17,081 nucleotides of DNA from Verrucomicrobiales bacterium. Lineage in GTDB: Bacteria > Verrucomicrobiota > Verrucomicrobiia > Verrucomicrobiales > DEV007. A model generated the notes under the pieces. It had not been told where the DNA came from. It did no database searches and saw nothing but the letters and a program-made list of their open reading frames with translations. Positions 8,001 through 15,349 of the stretch are shown here, piece by piece. Where the stretch lies: positions 1 through 17,081 of the forward strand of contig JALRFZ010000449.1 of assembly GCA_023253615.1 (NCBI GenBank), read 5' to 3'. How positions within the stretch are numbered: the first letter of the stretch is position 1; every line of letters begins with the position of its first letter. Position numbers and translations under genes: made by a program.

Positions 8001-8378
8001 GCGCTCGATCACATGATGATCATGTTCGATGCGCCGGAGCCATCCCGCACCCAGGGCGACCGCGAGACCAGCAGCGTGCCCGGGCAGTCGCTGCTCATGC
8101 TGAACAACGCCCTGGTCCACGAGCAAGTCAGCGCCTGGGCCGCGAAGGATTTGAAGATCCGCAGCGGATACTCGACCGAGCAGCGTATCGAGCATCTCTT
8201 CGCCTCGGCCCTCGGTCGTCAGCCCTCCGCGCAGGAGGTGCAGTTGCTCGTCGAGTTCATCGACGATCAGGTCGAGGCCTACGCCCTGCCACCCGCCGCT
8301 CGTGGCTCGGACCCGCGGCTCTGGACGGACCTTTGCCACGTCCTTATCAACGCCAAGGAATTTCTCTACATCCCCTGA
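5019..8378 (+). CDS. PSD1-family secreted multidomain c-type cytochrome (PSCyt1-PSCyt2-PSD1)
   Basis: A 1119-residue exported protein of the Planctomycete-type PSD1 family, whose biochemical role is not established. After a signal sequence ending near SVAVSAA (residue 34) comes PSCyt1, with haem motif CYECH (54-58) and later KMPKG. The PSCyt2 domain (DUF1549) starts about residue 160 at HWAWQPVQKP and holds a second haem motif, CARCH (371-375), followed by DHKFDAIS. A long middle segment (about 520-800) has no motif I recognise and may be a binding domain. PSD1 (DUF1553) covers about 815-1080, with PLTARVMANRVWRWVFGQGL and SVPGQSLLMLNN. Both haem motifs are intact. The start at 5019 overlaps the iclR stop by ATGA. 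ATG 5067 would give a more compact signal peptide (MLRYLVLVCCVSVAVSAA) and is a real alternative. The DUF1501 gene follows after 6 bases, the usual partner order for these families. Confidence 0.92.
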   Translation: MKPPSRFLFASSRYTSMLRYLVLVCCVSVAVSAAEPDGTEFFESRIRPALVMHCYECHSADQSKGGLRLDYRGGFEKGGDSGALVDVSEPDKSLLLQAIRHERESLKMPKGADKLPDGVIVDFTRWVRMGTPGLSENPPSAKDAANEEWQAKLAKRRDHWAWQPVQKPTVPKLAVHPVDSFLMAKMQEKGLEPAAPASPTALLRRLKFALVGLPPTKEEMEAFVQEMADPRRSQASSRTPAEDLIDRLIQSPQFGEHWAAYWLDLMRFGETGGYVRDYPIPQAWRYRDYVIRAFNADVPYDRFVQEHVAGDLLPPRLNAALKINEAPLGTGFMRLMEVSSTASDVGLEEAQIVENQIDTMAKAFQGLTVSCARCHDHKFDAISTADYYALFGVLASSRQSQVIIDTPEVKNHGVDTLRSAKEHIKARLLALWKDDVQNEAVAMQTWLQAGPGNKPDKAAFWGRVLVREKVDRADPGHLFSRIKQTPAGEPWEKAAAVWLDEQRRESAAREERNRKKFTTMADFRGDDAGWFFSGVQPDTIWSGGSDFTLMPEGKELVDRFVAPGLGSDRLTRKHGAIARSADFSLGTQFISLRVAGGSAAHVRLIQNNFQQMENVAHLNKVAHFDSRFPTWITVPVGHQASWQGRRSYLEILSKDDVAHFRRSETGNKPFQEIVMKDTTGRSWFGVEQIVEHQTPGVPENDLRLSLRLAPSSGEWSAETLAAHWRQECLAALDRWGRDEANAEDVELLNWLLEHGALRNQLTQLSDDLSKLAEQYRAHEAAVPRFQRASAIVAEGPGFDSPVHRRGSPDSPGEKAPRRFLEVIHGAESYTTGSQARLELAHDLTSPQNPLTARVMANRVWRWVFGQGLVATVDNFGEMGEVPSHPELLDYLANYLVEHDWSVKALIRHLVTSRTFQSQSIASAKARQVDPANRLLSHMPVQRLRAEAVRDAILAVSGTLDQTMYGYTGPANPSESAVAANPRLRRGVYQYIRREALDHMMIMFDAPEPSRTQGDRETSSVPGQSLLMLNNALVHEQVSAWAAKDLKIRSGYSTEQRIEHLFASALGRQPSAQEVQLLVEFIDDQVEAYALPPAARGSDPRLWTDLCHVLINAKEFLYIP

Positions 8379-8384
8379 TACGCC

Positions 8385-9767
8385 ATGAACCTTTCACCGC
8401 ACAGCCGCCGCTCCTTTCTGCAAAGCAGCGCCTCCGGTTTTGGATGGCTCGCGCTCCAGTCTCTCTGGGCGGACCGTTCCTTCGGCTCCCAGGTGGAGGT
8501 GAACATGCCCCATCTCGCGCCGAAGGCGAAACGCGTCGTCTGGTTCTTCCTGGATGGCGGTCTCTCGCATCTCGACAGCTTCGACCACAAGCCGCGCCTC
8601 ACCCGGGATCACGGCAAGCCGCTCCAGATCACTGGAAAAAAAGAGGACATCACCGGGCGCACCACCAATGCCATCCTCGGAAGTCCCTTCGCCTTTCAGC
8701 GCTACGGCCGGTGCGGAAAGATGGTGAGCGAGCTCTTCCCTGAGATCGGCTCCTGCGTGGATGACCTCACCTTTCTCCATGCCGTGCACGGGCCGTCCCC
8801 CGATCACGAGAGTGCCATCGGCATGCTCCATGGCGGATCGCTGCTGCAGGGCTTCCCCAGCGTGGGAGCCTGGGCGCACTACGGCCTCGGTTCGGAGAAT
8901 CAGAACCTGCCCGGCTTCGTCGTGATGGGCTCGCGGAAGCGCATGTATCGCACCAATGGATTCCTGCCGCCCATTCACCAGGGATCGCCCTTTTTCCAGG
9001 ACCCGGCCCGGCCTTTGGCCGACCTCGTGATGGCGGAGAAGATCAAATCGCTCCAGCAAAACAAGATGCGGGCGGTGGGGCAGCTCGACCGTGATTTTCT
9101 GCAATCCTCCGCGCAGAATCAAATCATCGAGGCCGCCATCGCCAACCACGAAAAGGCCTACGTCATGCAGGATGCCGTGCCGGAAGCCACCGATCTCACC
9201 AGGGAGACCGCCGCCACCCTTGCGCTCTACGGTGTGGGTGCCGACCAAAAGGAAACCGATGGGTTTGGCAGGCAATGCCTCGTCGCCCGGAGGTTGCTCG
9301 AACGCGGCGTCCGCTTCATCGAGATCGTCAGCAACGGCTGGGACCAGCACGGCGACTTGAAGAACCTGCACGCCAAGAACGCCCGCGCCATTGATCGTCC
9401 CATCGCCGGACTCCTCAAGGATCTGAAAAGCCGCGGCCTGCTGGAGGATACCCTGGTCGTCTTCGCCACCGAGTTCGGCCGTACCCCGAACACCGAAGGC
9501 GGTGGCGACAAACCGGGACGCGACCATCACCCGTGGGGCTTCACCATCTGGATGGCCGGCGCCGGTCTGCGTCCTGGAACCAGCCACGGCCAACTCGACG
9601 ACTTCGGCTACTTCCCCGTCGAGGGCGCCGTCGACATCCACGACATCCACGCCACCGTGCTGCACCTCCTCGGGATCGACCACGAGCGACTCACCTACCG
9701 CTATTCGGGCCGCGATTTCCGCCTCACCGATGTGCATGGCAAAGTGTTGAAGGAGGTCCTCGCATGA
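8385..9767 (+). CDS. DUF1501 protein, Tat-exported, alkaline-phosphatase/sulfatase-like fold
   Basis: The 460-residue product starts with a twin-arginine signal, SRRSFLQSS (Arg8-Arg9), followed by a weakly hydrophobic stretch, so it is probably exported folded. The rest matches DUF1501, which belongs to the alkaline phosphatase/sulfatase superfamily. Landmarks are VVWFFLDGGLSHLDSFDHKP (51-70, metal-site region), GWDQHGD (318-324), EFGRTP (363-368) and GRDHHPWGF (378-386), which supply the Asp/His ligands expected of a metallohydrolase. Substrate and reaction are unknown for the family. It sits between the PSD1 cytochrome and the propeller-cytochrome fusion, and its stop overlaps the next start by ATGA. 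A strong Shine-Dalgarno sequence for the next gene lies inside its last codons. Confidence 0.92.
   Translation: MNLSPHSRRSFLQSSASGFGWLALQSLWADRSFGSQVEVNMPHLAPKAKRVVWFFLDGGLSHLDSFDHKPRLTRDHGKPLQITGKKEDITGRTTNAILGSPFAFQRYGRCGKMVSELFPEIGSCVDDLTFLHAVHGPSPDHESAIGMLHGGSLLQGFPSVGAWAHYGLGSENQNLPGFVVMGSRKRMYRTNGFLPPIHQGSPFFQDPARPLADLVMAEKIKSLQQNKMRAVGQLDRDFLQSSAQNQIIEAAIANHEKAYVMQDAVPEATDLTRETAATLALYGVGADQKETDGFGRQCLVARRLLERGVRFIEIVSNGWDQHGDLKNLHAKNARAIDRPIAGLLKDLKSRGLLEDTLVVFATEFGRTPNTEGGGDKPGRDHHPWGFTIWMAGAGLRPGTSHGQLDDFGYFPVEGAVDIHDIHATVLHLLGIDHERLTYRYSGRDFRLTDVHGKVLKEVLA
9750..9757 (+). promoter_or_regulatory. Strong Shine-Dalgarno that fixes the start of the fusion gene
   Basis: AAGGAGGT lies 6 bases before ATG 9764 and 9 before ATG 9767, inside the end of the DUF1501 gene. 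It is the best ribosome-binding site in the window; most other genes here lack one. It argues for a start at 9764 or 9767, upstream of the palindromic insert, rather than for a later start. Confidence 0.8.
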
Positions 9768-12700
9768 TGATACCGAAGGCACAGCGACAAAAAGATCGGA
9801 GACAAAAACATCACTCTTTTTGTCGCCTATCGTTTTGTCATCTCGTTAAACTCTTCGTGCTCCTCCTTTTCGCGACGCCTCTCCATGCCGGGGAGCGCTA
9901 CCTCCTTGCGGCGGACAACCAGGTCATCGAGGTGGATCGCGCCGGAAAAGTCACCGAAGTGCTAAAGCATCCTGGGCACGGAGGAATCTATGATGCGTGG
10001 CGCCTGCCGGATGGCGGCATCTCCTACGCGCACCGGGGTGGGCTCGCGGTTTTTGATGCGTCGAAGAAGCTCGTCATGGAGCACAAGGCCGTTGCAGGCC
10101 CCAAAGGGGCGGAAGCCAACAGTTTGGCGGTGCTGGAAGGCGGGAAGAAATTCGCGCTCATGGACAGCGGTGTGAATCAAATCCGCATCGTTGATCGCAG
10201 TTGCATGGTGGTGAGCGAGACACCGCTGCCCGATCTCAAGGACGATCCGCTCCACTTTCGCTACCGTATGATTCGCGAGGTGCCGGGCGGGAACGCTTTC
10301 TGGGTCGGCCAATACGGACGCAAAACGGTGCTGAAGGTGGAGAAGGGAACGGGGCGCGTGTTGCAGAGCATTCCGCTCGATCCTTTGCTGAGCCCGTCAC
10401 CCACCGTGAAAAAAGCTTTTGCGACCTTGCAGGCCGAAGATGGATCGCTCTGGGTGACCACGTCCACGGGGTGCCAATTGCTGCACGTCGATGCGGAAGG
10501 CAAGAAGATCGGTTGCTGGACCATCGGGGATCTGGGGCTGCAATGCCGCTACCTGCTCGGCATGTCGCGCCTGGGGAATGGAAATCTGCTCGTCGCCTGC
10601 GGCGACTATCACCTGCAGAACGCGGACGAGGGACGAGACCTCCTCGCCGAGATCGATTCCGCCGGAAAGGTCGTGTGGAGGCTCACGCGCGACCAGTTGG
10701 TCGATCAGATCGAAGGTGTGATCGACCAGAAGAGCGGCTTGGAGGAAATGCGCGTCACCAACGTTTTCGTCTCGGAAAAGGCTGCGTCGGCTCCGGCCCC
10801 GGCCCTTGCCTCGGGTGCCATCACCGACTTCCTCGACCAGCATTGCACCACCTGCCACGACGACACCAAGGCCGAGGGCGAATTGAATCTCCTCGACCTC
10901 GCCTTCGCTCCGGAAGAAGCCCCGAATCGCGCGAAATGGACCCGGCTCCACGACCGCGTCGCCGCGGGCGAGATGCCGCCGCCGGAGAAGAAGCACGATC
11001 TCTCCGGGGAAGCGCGCGCCGGCTTTGTCGCCTTGTTAGGGGATTTGATCACCGAAGCCGATCGCGCCGAGATCGAGGCGCAGGGAAGGGGACCGGTGCG
11101 GCGGCTCACCCGGGTCGAATACGAGCACCGTCTCCGCGACCTCCTCGCCCTGCCGACGCTCGACATCCGCGACAAGCTGCCGGAAGACCGCGATTCGCAC
11201 GGCTTCACGAAGGTCTCGAAACTGCTCGAGGTTTCGCGGGTGCAGCTCGAGGGATGGCTCGACGCCGCCGAGGCGGCATTGCATGTCGCGATCGCTCCGG
11301 GCGTGGCTCCGATGTCGTCGCGGCAATGGCGTTTTACCGGTACGGACTTGTTTCCCGAACTGGGCACCTTCGGGGAACGCGAGGCGATGTTTTTTGCGAG
11401 GGATGGAAAGCATGTGCCGATCGACGGAAAGACCTACCAGGCGATGACGCCGGAGCAACGCCGCGACCCGACACTCGAGATGGCGCTTTTCCGTTCCGCG
11501 ACGTGGCCCTACTACGGTTACCCGCGCGGCTTCCGGGCGGAGCGCGACGGCGAATACCGCGTGCGGTTTTCCGGTCGCGCGGTGCGGCAGGTCGGCGACT
11601 TCCGGCTCGTCCCCGCGCACCAGCCTCAGGCGGTGAGTTTCCGCGCGCGCCAGCCATCGGGTCCCGATGTCTCGGGCGACGTTCGCGAGACCGGCGGCTG
11701 GATCGATCTGATGCCCGAGGCCCGCGAGTTCGAAACGACGATCCGGCTTAAAAAGGGCGAGACCTTCGAGTACAGTCCGCTCGGTCTTCCCGTGCCGTTC
11801 ATCCGTACCGATGGAGGATTCTTCTACGACTTCCCGCCCATGCCCCCCGAGGGACATCCCGGCATCGCGATCCGGTGGATGGAGGTCGAAGGACCAATCG
11901 TCGGGGACGCATGGCCTCCCGCTTCGCATCGCGTGCTCTTCGGCGACCTGCCTCTCAAGCCCGCGCCGGCGGGTTCGTTCCCCGCGGTGGAGGTGGTCGC
12001 GGCGGATCCTGACAAAGAGGCGAAACGGCTCCTCCAATCCTTCCTCCAACGGGCCTCCTGCGGTCCGATCAGCGATGAAGCGGTCGACGTTTTCCACCGG
12101 CTCGTCCAGTCGCGGATCGGAGCGGGGGATACCTTCGCGGCGGCGATGGTGAAGGGCTACGAGGCGATCCTCTGCTCGGGGCATTTCCTCTTCCTCACAG
12201 AACCATCAGGCGACGAGTCCGGCCACGAGGCCTTGGCCACGCGGCTCTCGCATTTCCTCTGGAGCACCGCGCCCGACGAGCGACTGCGGGCGCTCGCGAA
12301 GGAAGGGCGGCTGCACGACCGCGGGGCGTTGATCGCGGAGGTCGACCGCCTCGTCGCCGATCCGCGCTTCGAGCGATTTGTGGCCGACTTCACCGACCAG
12401 TGGTTGAATCTGAGGCAGCTCCGCCGCGACCAGGCCGACGACCGGCTTTATCCCGAATACCGCGTCGACGAGTATCTCGTGGCCTCAATGGAGAAGGAGA
12501 CCCGCGCCTTCTTCGCCGCGATGGTTCGGGAGAACCTGCCTGCCACCGCGCTGGTTTCGACCGACTTCGCCTTCGTCAACGACCGCCTCGCGCGCCACTA
12601 CGATCTGCCCCGCGTCGGGGGATCGGCGATGCGGCGGGTCGATCTGCCGGACTGGAGTCCCTACGGCGGAATCCTCACCCAGGCGGCGGTGTTGAAGGTG

Positions 12701-13324
12701 ACCGCGAACGGTACCACGACCTCGCCGGTGACGCGCGGGGTCTGGGTGCTGGAGCGCATCCTGGGCGAAACACCGCCCCCGCCTCCGAAGTCCGTGCCCG
12801 CGATCGAGCCCGACATCCGCGGGGCGACGACGATCCGCGAGATCCTTGCGAAGCACACCGAGGTGGAGTCCTGCGCGACCTGCCATACCCACTTCGATCC
12901 GCTCGGATTCGCGCTCGAGAATTTCGACGTGATGGGGGCCTGGCGCGACCGCTACCGGGGCATGGAGAAGGGCGAGAAGGTCACCGGAATCGACCGGGCG
13001 GGACATCCTTTCGTCTACCACGTTGGTCCCGCCGTCGATGCCGCGGGCAAACTCAGGTCGGGCGAGAGTTTCACGGACGTGCGCGAGCTGAAGACGATCC
13101 TGACAAAACAACCGCGCCGCCTCGCGCGCAACCTTCTCGGACACCTCGTCCTCTACGCTACGGGAACTCCGGTGCGGTTCTCCGAGCGCCCGGAAATCGA
13201 GGCCATTCTCGACCGTGCCGCCGCCGGGGGGTATCGCACCGGCGATCTGATCCATGAACTCGTCGCGAGCGAGATTTTTATCGGGGGATCCGCACCGACC
13301 CAAGAGGGTAGGGCGCAGGAGTGA
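9764..13324 (+). CDS. Fusion: beta-propeller + PSCyt/PSD3-PSD5-PSD4-PSCyt3-PSD2 secreted cytochrome
   Basis: The 1186-residue protein joins two usually separate parts. Residues 1-42 are a long basic leader and signal peptide (h-region LVKLFVLLLFATP, likely cut after LHA42). Residues 43 to about 335 form propeller-like blades, such as RYLLAADNQVIEVDRAGKV, DGGISYAHRGGLAVFDASKK and NGNLLVACGDYHLQN. An Ala/Pro linker (SEKAASAPAPALASGA) follows. Then come haem motif CTTCH (361-365), DUF1587/PSD3 (from about 444, RRLTRVEYEHRLRDLL) and a beta-rich binding-like region (about 520-740). DUF1595/PSD5 (about 745-810) leads into DUF1592/PSD4 (about 820-950). DUF1588/PSCyt3 has CATCHTHFDPLGFALENFD (haem 1037-1041), and DUF1585/PSD2 closes the protein (about 1110-1175). 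The open frame extends to 9533, but that part overlaps DUF1501 and makes no sense as protein. Function of the family is unknown; an exported redox protein is likely. Confidence 0.9.
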   Translation: MMIPKAQRQKDRRQKHHSFCRLSFCHLVKLFVLLLFATPLHAGERYLLAADNQVIEVDRAGKVTEVLKHPGHGGIYDAWRLPDGGISYAHRGGLAVFDASKKLVMEHKAVAGPKGAEANSLAVLEGGKKFALMDSGVNQIRIVDRSCMVVSETPLPDLKDDPLHFRYRMIREVPGGNAFWVGQYGRKTVLKVEKGTGRVLQSIPLDPLLSPSPTVKKAFATLQAEDGSLWVTTSTGCQLLHVDAEGKKIGCWTIGDLGLQCRYLLGMSRLGNGNLLVACGDYHLQNADEGRDLLAEIDSAGKVVWRLTRDQLVDQIEGVIDQKSGLEEMRVTNVFVSEKAASAPAPALASGAITDFLDQHCTTCHDDTKAEGELNLLDLAFAPEEAPNRAKWTRLHDRVAAGEMPPPEKKHDLSGEARAGFVALLGDLITEADRAEIEAQGRGPVRRLTRVEYEHRLRDLLALPTLDIRDKLPEDRDSHGFTKVSKLLEVSRVQLEGWLDAAEAALHVAIAPGVAPMSSRQWRFTGTDLFPELGTFGEREAMFFARDGKHVPIDGKTYQAMTPEQRRDPTLEMALFRSATWPYYGYPRGFRAERDGEYRVRFSGRAVRQVGDFRLVPAHQPQAVSFRARQPSGPDVSGDVRETGGWIDLMPEAREFETTIRLKKGETFEYSPLGLPVPFIRTDGGFFYDFPPMPPEGHPGIAIRWMEVEGPIVGDAWPPASHRVLFGDLPLKPAPAGSFPAVEVVAADPDKEAKRLLQSFLQRASCGPISDEAVDVFHRLVQSRIGAGDTFAAAMVKGYEAILCSGHFLFLTEPSGDESGHEALATRLSHFLWSTAPDERLRALAKEGRLHDRGALIAEVDRLVADPRFERFVADFTDQWLNLRQLRRDQADDRLYPEYRVDEYLVASMEKETRAFFAAMVRENLPATALVSTDFAFVNDRLARHYDLPRVGGSAMRRVDLPDWSPYGGILTQAAVLKVTANGTTTSPVTRGVWVLERILGETPPPPPKSVPAIEPDIRGATTIREILAKHTEVESCATCHTHFDPLGFALENFDVMGAWRDRYRGMEKGEKVTGIDRAGHPFVYHVGPAVDAAGKLRSGESFTDVRELKTILTKQPRRLARNLLGHLVLYATGTPVRFSERPEIEAILDRAAAGGYRTGDLIHELVASEIFIGGSAPTQEGRAQE
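9786..9839. repeat. 54-base nested palindrome inside the fusion gene's signal-peptide coding region
   Basis: The element reads GACAAAA-n8-GACAAAA-n10-TTTTGTC-n8-TTTTGTC, symmetric about 9812/9813. The first and fourth blocks pair, as do the second and third, and several spacer bases pair too. An alternative register gives a perfect 12-bp inverted repeat (9784-9795 with 9815-9826). It is AT-richer than its surroundings and 54 bases long, exactly 18 codons, covering about residues 8-26 of the fusion protein. It looks like an inserted dispersed palindromic repeat. Confidence 0.8.
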
Positions 13325-13336
13325 AGAGGGTTGAAC

Positions 13337-13366
13337 CACGGATGGACACGGATGAGCACGGATCAA
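13337..13366. repeat. Period-10 CACGGAT tandem repeat in the spacer before the DUF1552 gene
   Basis: Three copies of CACGGAT start at 13337, 13347 and 13357, an exact 10-base period. They sit in the 97-base gap after the fusion gene. Similar ACCACGGATGGACACGGAT-type tracts occur between genes in many bacterial genomes, so this is probably a dispersed intergenic repeat. The same spacer also holds a small palindrome, ACGTG-CC-CACGT (13389-13400), and an A-rich stretch before the ATG. I see no clear terminator. Confidence 0.7.
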
Positions 13367-13421
13367 ACCAGTCGAAGCACCGGAAATTACGTGCCCACGT
13401 TGGCCTAACAAAACGATCAAA

Positions 13422-14726
13422 ATGAAATCTCCCCATCTCGCCATCGCCCCCATCGACCGCCGCCGTTTCCTCCGGGGCGCGGGCGTCTCCTTGAGCCTGC
13501 CGCTCCTCGAGGGCATGCGATCGGTCTTTGGAAAAGACGACGCGGAACCTCCGCGCCGCATGCTGCTGATCTCGAACAATCTCGGGGTGCTGCCATGGCA
13601 CTTTTTTCCGAAGGATGCGGGGGAGGGCTACGAGGCATCGCCCTATCTCGGGATCCTTGCCCCGCACCGGAGCGACTTCACCGTGTTCAGCGGCCTTTCG
13701 CATCCCAATGTCGCGGGTGGGCATTCGACGGAAAACTGCTTCCTCACCGGCGCGAAGGACCCGACCGGAAGCGGTTTCCGCAACACGATCTCGCTCGACC
13801 AGTTCGCGGTCGAGGCTCTCGGGCAGCGCACCCGTTTTCCGACGCTCAATCTCGGCGTGAACATCGATCGCGCGAACCGCAGTCTCTCGTGGACGCGCGA
13901 CGGGGTGCTGCTGCCGGCGGAGGACAAACCCTCGCAGTTATTTCGCAAACTTTTCATCCAGGGAGATGCGGTCGAGGTCGAGCGCCGTGTCCGCCGGCTG
14001 CAGGAGCGCGCAAGCATCCTCGACGCGGTGCGCGAGGACATGAAGGGATTCCAGAAAGGGCTCGGATCCTCCGACCGCGAGCGGCTCGACCACTATTTCA
14101 CCTCCGTCCGCGAGCTCGAGGAGCGGCTCCATCTCGCCGGCGAATGGGAGCGGCGTCCCAAACCCGCGACCGAGGCGGCCGAGCCCGCCGACATCGCCGA
14201 TCCGGGCAAGTTCTTCCAGAAGTTCGAGCTGATGCTGGCGATGGCGCGTCTCGCCTTCGAGAGCGACGCGACCCGCATCGTCACCCTGATGGTCGACGGC
14301 TTCGCGACGCCGGTCTTCGAGATCAGCGATTCGGAGAAGTCGCTCAACGGCTACCACAATCTGAGCCACCACGGTCAGGCGAAAGAAAAAATCGCCCAGC
14401 TCGAGCGTGTCGACCGGCGGCAGATGGAGGTTTTGTCAGGCTTGCTCGGGGCGCTCGCGGAAAAGCAAGAGGGCGACGCCCGCCTCCTCGACCGGACCAT
14501 GGTCCTCTACGGCAGCAACCTCGGCGACGCGAACGTGCACAACACGACGAACCTGCCCGTGCTCCTCGCCGGGGGCGGTTTCCAACACGGGCGGCATCTG
14601 GCTTTCGACGGCGTGCGGAATACGCCGCTCTGCCGTCTCTACGTGTCGATGCTCCAGCGGATGCGCGTGGAGACGGAGACCTTTGCGAGCGGCGAGGGGA
14701 CCCTGGCGGGATTGGAGGCGGTATAA
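13422..14726 (+). CDS. DUF1552 (HXXSHH) protein, Tat-exported
   Basis: The 434-residue product begins with a twin-arginine signal, DRRRFLRGAGVSLSLPLLEGM (residues 12-32), so it is probably exported folded. The body matches DUF1552, known for its HXXSHH motif, seen here as HNLSHH (312-317). Other family landmarks are GGHSTENCFLTGA, SLDQFAVEALG, a helical middle part with KFFQKFELMLAMARLAFESDATRIVTLM, and YGSNLGDANVHNTTNLPVLLAGG near the end. The reaction is not established. In this group of bacteria DUF1552 genes commonly follow the PSD3-PSD5-PSD4-PSCyt3-PSD2 protein gene, exactly as here, though a 97-base repeat-bearing spacer separates them. No Shine-Dalgarno is visible before the ATG; the upstream bases are A-rich. 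Confidence 0.92.
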   Translation: MKSPHLAIAPIDRRRFLRGAGVSLSLPLLEGMRSVFGKDDAEPPRRMLLISNNLGVLPWHFFPKDAGEGYEASPYLGILAPHRSDFTVFSGLSHPNVAGGHSTENCFLTGAKDPTGSGFRNTISLDQFAVEALGQRTRFPTLNLGVNIDRANRSLSWTRDGVLLPAEDKPSQLFRKLFIQGDAVEVERRVRRLQERASILDAVREDMKGFQKGLGSSDRERLDHYFTSVRELEERLHLAGEWERRPKPATEAAEPADIADPGKFFQKFELMLAMARLAFESDATRIVTLMVDGFATPVFEISDSEKSLNGYHNLSHHGQAKEKIAQLERVDRRQMEVLSGLLGALAEKQEGDARLLDRTMVLYGSNLGDANVHNTTNLPVLLAGGGFQHGRHLAFDGVRNTPLCRLYVSMLQRMRVETETFASGEGTLAGLEAV

Positions 14727-14858
14727 AATGAGGACTCGCGCCGGTGCGCTTCCGTGCGTTCTTTCCCGCCCGAAACATGGAACCAATCTCCCTGGAATCG
14801 TTGGATGCCTCTTTTTTTGAAAGCAGGTGCGGCAGCGGTTTTCTTCCGATAATCGAGG

Positions 14859-15281
14859 GTGGCCCGGTCGCTCTCCAACTCGAGCGGGTGCGTCAGCAAC
14901 TCGGCCGACTTCACCGTCACCGTCGAGGCCCTGCCGCCCGCCCTGACCTTGACCCAGCCAAAGCGCTTCAAGACCACGCTCGTCGGCACCAGCAGCCGCG
15001 CGCAGCGCGTCTACATCCGCAATGTGGGCGGCCTGCCGGCGAAGACCCTGCGCGTCGAGGTCAGCGGACCCGCGAAGAAGGATTACGTGGTCACGCAGCC
15101 CGCCGCGCGCAGCCTCGAGGCCGGAGCCTCGACCTTCTTCCAGGTGACCTTCCGTCCGCGGAAAGACGGCACCCGCAAGGCGGTGGTGACGGTCGTGAGC
15201 GATTCGACGCCGGTGAGCGTGAAGCTGCAAGGCCGCGGCCAGTCGGAATCCGGAGTGCGCCCGCCGCGTGCGGTGAAGTGA
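14859..15281 (+). pseudogene. Remnant of a large surface protein with an ASH/Hydin-like (choice-of-anchor D) domain
   Basis: The frame opens after a TAA at 14850 and could start at GTG 14859 (140 residues). The first residues, NSSGCVSNSADFTVTV (7-21), look like the last strand of an Ig-like domain, so the reading begins in mid-domain. Residues about 38-127 then resemble an ASPM-SPD-2-Hydin/choice-of-anchor D domain, with VGTSSRAQRVYIRNVGG, SLEAGASTFFQVTFRPRKDGTRKAVVTVVSD and VKLQGRG. Such domains normally occur as repeats in long secreted proteins, and there is no signal peptide here. A 3' fragment left after deletion of the rest is the simplest reading. The 132 bases before it (14727-14858) hold no gene I can support, only a run of seven T at 14812-14818. 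It could still be expressed as a short protein. Confidence 0.55.
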
Positions 15282-15294
15282 ACGGGGGCGGGGC

Positions 15295-15318
15295 GGGTGG
15301 ATCTCTTCCGCTCCACCC
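15295..15318. terminator. Hairpin between convergent genes
   Basis: GGGTGGA (15295-15301) and TCCACCC (15312-15318) form a perfect 7-bp stem with a 10-base loop. It lies between the end of the ASH-domain remnant and the convergent end of the M20 peptidase gene. There is no T-tract, so a role in termination is plausible but unproven. Confidence 0.4.
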
Positions 15319-15349
15319 TCACCACCGGGGATCCGGCCGGCTGCCTCGC

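Noticed and set aside
9533..9763. N-terminal extension of the fusion gene
   Set aside because: The extra residues are Arg/Pro/His-rich readings of the DUF1501 gene in another frame. The strong Shine-Dalgarno at 9750-9757 supports the start at 9764.
8394..9782. Long minus-strand open frame opposite DUF1501
   Set aside because: It mirrors a well-supported gene and has no recognisable domain or start context.
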